DNA of 17,247 bases from an uncultured Lachnospiraceae bacterium (GTDB taxonomy: Bacteria; Bacillota; Clostridia; Lachnospirales; Lachnospiraceae): assembly GCA_946549155.1 (NCBI GenBank), contig CAMNQN010000047.1:1-17247 (forward strand), in the 5' to 3' direction. This document shows positions 14,724 to 17,247 of this stretch, piece after piece. The position numbers and the translations under genes are program-made. The stretch's first letter is position 1. Each line of letters starts with the position of its first letter. The notes under the pieces are model-generated. The model had not been told where the DNA came from and searched no databases. It was given only the letters and a program-made list of their open reading frames with translations.

Positions 14724-16168
14724 TTATCTGTATACCACACTTCCCAACTGCAGATCCTTCTTGAAATCACGGATATTGGTATCCTTATCAATATAGACGG
14801 CCTCAATTCCCTTGGCACTGGCCCAGTCACCCATCTGCTCCGCAGTCAGATCATCGGTGAACGCGGTATGATGGGCGCCCCCCGCCAGAATCCATGCCTC
14901 CGCGCCCGTAGCCAGACTGGGCTGCGGCGTCCAAAATGCAGTGGCCACCGGAAGCTTGGGCATGGGCTTCTCCACCTTCTTACACTCCACATCATTGATA
15001 ATCAGGCGGAAACGGTTTCCAAGATCAATCAGTGAAGCAGCGATGGCGGGCCCCGTCTTAGAGGTGTACACCAGACGGGCCGGATCCTCCCGGTCTCCCA
15101 TGGTCAGCGGGCATACCTTGATGCCGATGGGGCCCTCCGCGATGGAGGGACATACCTCCAGCATATGCGCCTGCAAAATGCCTTCTTTTCCTTCAAACCT
15201 GCCGTCATAATCTTCATCAGACGCACCATGGCGGCCGTTTTCCAATCGCCCTCTCCGCCGAAACCATACCCCTTCTCCATCAGACGCTGAATCGCCAGTC
15301 CCGGAAGCTGCCTTAACGCACCCAGGTCACCGAAGTGGGTGACAATCGCCTGATAATTTTTTTCCTCCAGAAAGCGCTCAAAACCAATTTCAATGCCGGC
15401 CTGCACCGCCACATGCTGCCGGAACTCCTTTGGATCCCGTCCCTCCAGAATGATATCATATTTACTGTAATACTCCTCCACCAATGTGTCAATCTCTTTC
15501 CTGGGAACCGCAGCCACATATTCCGCAATCTCATTTACCGGATAAGCATCGATCTCCCAGCCAAATTTAATCTGAGCCTCTACCTTATCCCCATCGGTCA
15601 CCGCCACGTTTCTCATATTGTCCGCCACACGACAGACACGGATGTGGCTGCTCTCCATAATACCCACCGCCGTGATCATCCAACTGGCAATGCGCTCCTG
15701 CACCGTCTTGTCCTCCCAGTATCCCACGATCACCTTCCGCTCAATGCCCATACGACTTACGATATGGCCATATTCCCGGTCGCCATGGGCGGACTGGTTT
15801 TCATTCATAAAATCCATATCGATGGAATCATAGGGAATCTCCCGATTGAACTGCGTGTGCAGATGCATCAGCGGTTTGCGGTATTCCTGTAATCCCAAAA
15901 TCCAGGATTTCGCAGGAGAGAAGGTGTGCATCCACGTAATCACACCGGCGCACTCCTCATCCGCATTAGCCTCATTGAAGGTTTTCCGGATCAGTTCATT
16001 TGTAATCAGGGTGGGCTTCCACACGATCTCATAGGGAAGCACGCCGGAACGGTTCAGTGCTTCCACAATGATCCGGGAATGCTCCGCCACATGGGCCAGA
16101 CATTCGTCCCCATATAAATCCTGAGAGCCGGTGCAAAACCAAAATTTGTAATTTTTCGCTGTCATCAT
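14724..16168 (-). pseudogene. araA: L-arabinose isomerase, disrupted by an internal frameshifting deletion
   Basis: AraA normally isomerises L-arabinose to L-ribulose with Mn2+. The first frame starts at the ATG pair 16168/16165, 8 nt after AGGAGG, with NYKFWFCTGSQDLYG, and continues normally through TWMHTFSPAKSWILGL, MDFMNENQSAHGDREYG, IEIGFERFLEEKNYQAIVTHF and GYGFGGEGDWKTAAMVRLMK to IMTAG (about 15203). The rest, from FEGKEGILQAHMLEVCPSIAEG to the end (GGAHHTAFTDDLTAEQMGDW, SVVYR), is in a second frame. About 14-17 residues, including the SFMEDYTYH segment, are absent between them. In E. coli AraA that segment carries one of the four Mn ligands (Glu 333); the other ligands are present here (Glu in GGEGDW, His in QAHML, His in GGAHHT). 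The net frame change plus missing residues point to a deletion of about 45-50 nt. Apart from the lesion both halves look well conserved, so the break looks recent or is an assembly fault. Confidence 0.93.
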
Positions 16169-16288
16169 ACTGTAATCCTCCTGCATAATCAAGAAATAAA
16201 ATTTGTCCGCTGCAGTCTTTTCCTGCAGAACGTTACGGTCCCTCCGTTCACAGCAACATACTGCAGCCATTTTTTCTCCATCATACAC

Positions 16289-16357
16289 AAAAAAAATCCC
16301 CGGCTCTACTGAGATTCTTTTGAGTTTGGTTTGATATTTTACAAATGCCGGATTTTT
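16289..16357 (-). terminator. Terminator-like long stem ending in T8, upstream of araA
   Basis: On the minus strand AAAAATCCGGC (16347-16357) can pair with GCCGG...ATTTTT (16289-16304), leaving two bulged G residues, and the 3' side continues as eight T residues (16289-16296). The enclosed loop of about 40 nt has only weak internal pairing. The 5' arm overlaps the centre of a TTACAAA/TTTGTAA dyad, so a bound regulator or alternative pairing could compete with it. The GC core is short, so termination efficiency is uncertain. Confidence 0.4.
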
Positions 16358-16361
16358 GTAA
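16339..16361. promoter_or_regulatory. Inverted repeat TTACAAA-N9-TTTGTAA, possible operator
   Basis: Two perfect 7-bp arms (16339-16345 and 16355-16361) flank a 9-nt GC-containing centre, in the araA leader. The arms loosely recall TTTGTAC-type AraR half sites of B. subtilis, but spacing and sequence differ, so the regulator is unknown. Its position downstream of the predicted transcription start would fit a roadblock repressor. Confidence 0.35.
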
Positions 16362-16376
16362 CCAAAAATATTTTGT

Positions 16377-16412
16377 TTACAGCAAAAAGAGAAGGATATC
16401 AATTTCTATCAT
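16377..16412 (-). other. Possible 11-codon leader peptide inside the terminator hairpin
   Basis: ATG at 16412 opens MIEIDILLFLL and stops at 16377. AGAAGG, which lies in the 5' arm of the hairpin, is 6 nt upstream of the ATG, and the 3' arm and T tract are the codons of the peptide. Ribosomes translating it would melt the hairpin. A smaller frame, MEIVN (16425-16442), ends right at the base of the same hairpin. Frames this short occur easily by chance, so this is a suggestion. Confidence 0.3.
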
Positions 16413-16426
16413 TGATACCCTTCTCT
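16384..16426 (-). terminator. Terminator-like hairpin in the ara leader
   Basis: AGAGAAGGGTATCAA (minus strand, 16426 to 16412) and TTGATATCCTTCTCT (16402 to 16388) pair over 15 positions with one G-T pair, around a 9-nt loop, followed by T5 and GCTG. This is a credible rho-independent terminator in the direction of araA, about 150-190 nt after the predicted transcription start. In the opposite direction no T tract follows, so it works only on the minus strand. Confidence 0.6.
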
Positions 16427-16528
16427 AATTAACTATTTCCATTGGACTTTTTTCCTTTCTGTAACTTGGTTTGAGTTAAAACTTTAGTATTTCGGTGGTC
16501 CGTACCTCTCTTTCTTCTGATTTTTTGT

Positions 16529-16552
16529 TTCCCCCTATTTCTTTTGGGGGAA
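16529..16552 (-). promoter_or_regulatory. Hairpin near the 5' end of the ara transcript
   Basis: TTCCCCC and GGGGGAA pair perfectly over 7 bp around a 10-nt A-rich (transcript sense) loop. It begins about 20 nt after the predicted transcription start, a position where hairpins can protect mRNA from 5' decay. No T tract follows, so it is not a terminator. Confidence 0.4.
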
Positions 16553-16580
16553 GTGTTTAGGTTTCCTTTGTTATGTCTGT

Positions 16581-16609
16581 ATTATAATTCTGATTTCTTA
16601 TTTTGTCAA
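16581..16609 (-). promoter_or_regulatory. Consensus sigma-A promoter of the ara cluster
   Basis: On the minus strand a perfect -35 TTGACA and a perfect -10 TATAAT are separated by exactly 17 nt, in an A+T-rich surrounding. It points at araA, whose ATG is about 410 nt downstream. A promoter this strong for a catabolic operon implies a control step downstream, such as the leader hairpins or an operator. Confidence 0.8.
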
Positions 16610-16798
16610 TACTTTTTTATCATTTTCTGCTATTTATTTTATTTCAGTCATATTTTCCTTTAATTATCAGTTTATTTTTCCTCTTACTGTACGTCCTGCC
16701 GTATGCCCTTCTATCCTGCCTCGTTCCATACCGTCAAGGCATTCGAGCCAGACACCGTTATATGATAGCTCTATTCGTATTTTGTTAATTAGGAGGAC
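16610..16798. other. Gene-free A+T-rich stretch upstream of the ara promoter
   Basis: No gene is supported here. An open frame on the plus strand (16603-16788) encodes a Phe/Leu-rich peptide that simply reflects the T-rich sequence, and it lacks a ribosome binding site. No tRNA, terminator or recognisable coding similarity was seen. Confidence 0.5.
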
Positions 16799-16840
16799 GC
16801 AGGAAGAGGCGGGCGCACAGGGCCACAAGCATCTTCCTGC
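16799..16840. repeat. Inverted repeat GCAGGAAGA / TCTTCCTGC
   Basis: Nine-base perfect arms at 16799-16807 and 16832-16840 flank a 24-nt GC-rich centre. No T tract follows on either strand, so a terminator is unlikely. The right arm is shared with a longer inverted repeat whose partner lies at 17209-17232, so this may be the boundary of an inserted element. Confidence 0.5.
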
Positions 16841-16922
16841 TGTTTCCTGGCTGAATTTACAGAATCATGCAAAATGTGGCGTACTAAGCGACAAAATATA
16901 GCTTGCATAAGCTGATAACGGA

Positions 16923-17015
16923 ATGATATATGCTGAGTTTGAAAGAAATGGCTACAAATTTACTCTTAAAGCAATTGCTATGCAAGCACTGAATATAAAA
17001 AGCTTCTGTCCGTAA
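16923..17015 (+). pseudogene. Possible decayed coding remnant, family unknown
   Basis: A 30-codon frame on the plus strand beginning MIYAEFERNGYKFTLKAIAM and ending KSFCP has a protein-like composition. It has no ribosome binding site, and stop codons lie shortly upstream in the same frame. It sits inside the inverted repeat pair. It may be a fragment of a mobile-element gene, but I do not recognise a family, and chance is a real alternative. Confidence 0.2.
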
Positions 17016-17050
17016 CTACCATATTAATTTGCACAGATCGGATATTTTTG

Positions 17051-17180
17051 CTTAGGAAACGCTGATTAATTCAGTATTTCCTTAGAACCTCCGGTGGATG
17101 TGCACGGATTTGCAAGGAAAATTGCTGCTTCGCAGCGCAAATCTGGCACAAGAAACACTTTAATCAGCGTTTCTCTTAGG
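17051..17180. repeat. Palindrome-dense MITE-like element
   Basis: A perfect 14-bp inverted repeat, GAAACGCTGATTAA (17056-17069) and TTAATCAGCGTTTC (17160-17173), bounds about 118 bp. Inside are nested pairs: TGTGC/GCACA (17099-17103, 17146-17150), GATTTGC/GCAAATC (17107-17113, 17137-17143) and GCTGC/GCAGC around TTC (17124-17136). Each end is also a local palindrome: CTGATTAATTCAG with AGGAAA/TTTCCT flanks at the left, and GAAAC...GTTTC at 17152-17173 at the right. There is no coding potential. This architecture is typical of small non-autonomous mobile repeats or BIME/REP-like elements; a structured RNA is an alternative. Confidence 0.6.
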
Positions 17181-17247
17181 ATGTCACATTCGGCGTGATT
17201 TTGTAAAGCTAGCCAGAAAACAGCAGGAAAAGACGGGGCCGGGCGGG

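Larger units (their letters stand above)
16169..16574 (-). promoter_or_regulatory. Long structured 5' leader of the ara cluster
   Basis: From the predicted start near 16574 to the araA ATG there are about 400 nt with no convincing gene, much richer in A+T than the coding regions. In transcript order it holds a GC-rich hairpin close to the 5' end (16529-16552), a hairpin with T5 (16384-16426), a dyad (16339-16361), a second terminator-like pairing with T8 (16289-16357) and three CTGCAG sites just before the araA ribosome binding site. The 9-mer TTGGTTTGA occurs twice on the plus strand (16326-16334, 16466-16474). I do not recognise a described riboswitch. The layout suggests transcription attenuation. 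Confidence 0.5.
16832..17232. repeat. Imperfect inverted repeat pair bounding about 400 bp
   Basis: The segment 16832-16852 (TCTTCCTGCTGTTTCCTGGCT) and the reverse complement of 17209-17232 agree at nearly all positions, allowing a two-base insertion and one substitution. They enclose a possible coding remnant and the palindromic repeat, and could be the ends of a small non-autonomous element. No target-site duplication can be confirmed because the right end reaches the window edge. Confidence 0.4.

Noticed and set aside
16169..16402. N-terminal extension of araA from an upstream ATG
   Set aside because: The conserved protein starts at MMTAKNYKFWF with AGGAGG just before it; the extension is leader RNA with hairpins and Cys-rich nonsense codons.
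16494..16506. GGTGGTCCGTACC on the plus strand, resembling a T-box core
   Set aside because: It differs from GGTGGTACCGCG, points away from araA, and is not followed by a gene or a T-box terminator.
16735..16760. GGCATTCGAGCC resembling a tRNA T-arm
   Set aside because: No acceptor, D or anticodon arms can be drawn around it.
16603..16788. 61-codon hydrophobic frame on the plus strand
   Set aside because: The Phe/Leu-rich peptide follows from T-rich DNA, its start lies inside the -35 region of the ara promoter, and there is no ribosome binding site.
1..17247. CRISPR array, rRNA, tRNA, prophage or defence genes
   Set aside because: No regularly spaced direct repeats, no rRNA or tRNA signatures, and no recognisable defence or phage proteins on either strand.

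Overview
The window looks like a chromosomal segment of a spore-forming clostridium, most probably a Lachnospiraceae member. This rests on the complete spoIIIA sporulation cluster, on protein sequences that read like Lachnospiraceae orthologues (recognised by eye, no search run), on Gram-positive ribosome binding sites (AGGAGG) and on sigma-A promoters. Every convincing gene is on the minus strand, so the biological reading direction is from high to low coordinates.

Reading that way, 17247 to about 16610 is a gene-poor, AT-rich flank. It carries a palindrome-dense, MITE-like repeat (17051-17180), a longer inverted repeat pair (16832-16852 / 17209-17232) and a possible decayed coding remnant. 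A near-consensus sigma-A promoter at 16581-16609 then opens a leader of about 400 nt, with hairpins, two terminator-like structures and tiny open frames. It leads into an L-arabinose catabolic cluster: araA (isomerase), an FGGY sugar kinase in the ribulokinase position, and araD (4-epimerase). Together these would convert L-arabinose to D-xylulose 5-phosphate. araA is broken: a deletion of roughly 45-50 nt shifts the frame and removes the segment holding a metal-binding Glu. Just after araD lies the orphan C-terminus of what looks like a sugar ABC-transporter binding protein, a relic of a lost transporter gene.

The spoIIIA operon follows (spoIIIAA-AH, 12143 to 7198), with a candidate sigma-E promoter at 12164-12192. 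It encodes the mother-cell side of the SpoIIIA-SpoIIQ channel between mother cell and forespore. spoIIIAF is out of frame at a run of ten T residues; nine would restore it.

prfC (release factor 3) then has its own sigma-A promoter and a structured leader. A second strong sigma-A promoter (5381-5409) drives asp23/gls24, nusB, xseA, xseB, ispA and dxs, in the order familiar from Firmicutes. This joins an envelope-stress protein, a transcription antiterminator, exonuclease VII and the first steps of isoprenoid synthesis. A terminator-like hairpin between asp23 and nusB probably lowers expression of the downstream genes. No CRISPR array, rRNA or tRNA was seen. No clearly new multi-gene system was found; the most unusual parts are the ara leader, the two broken genes, the transporter relic and the palindromic element.
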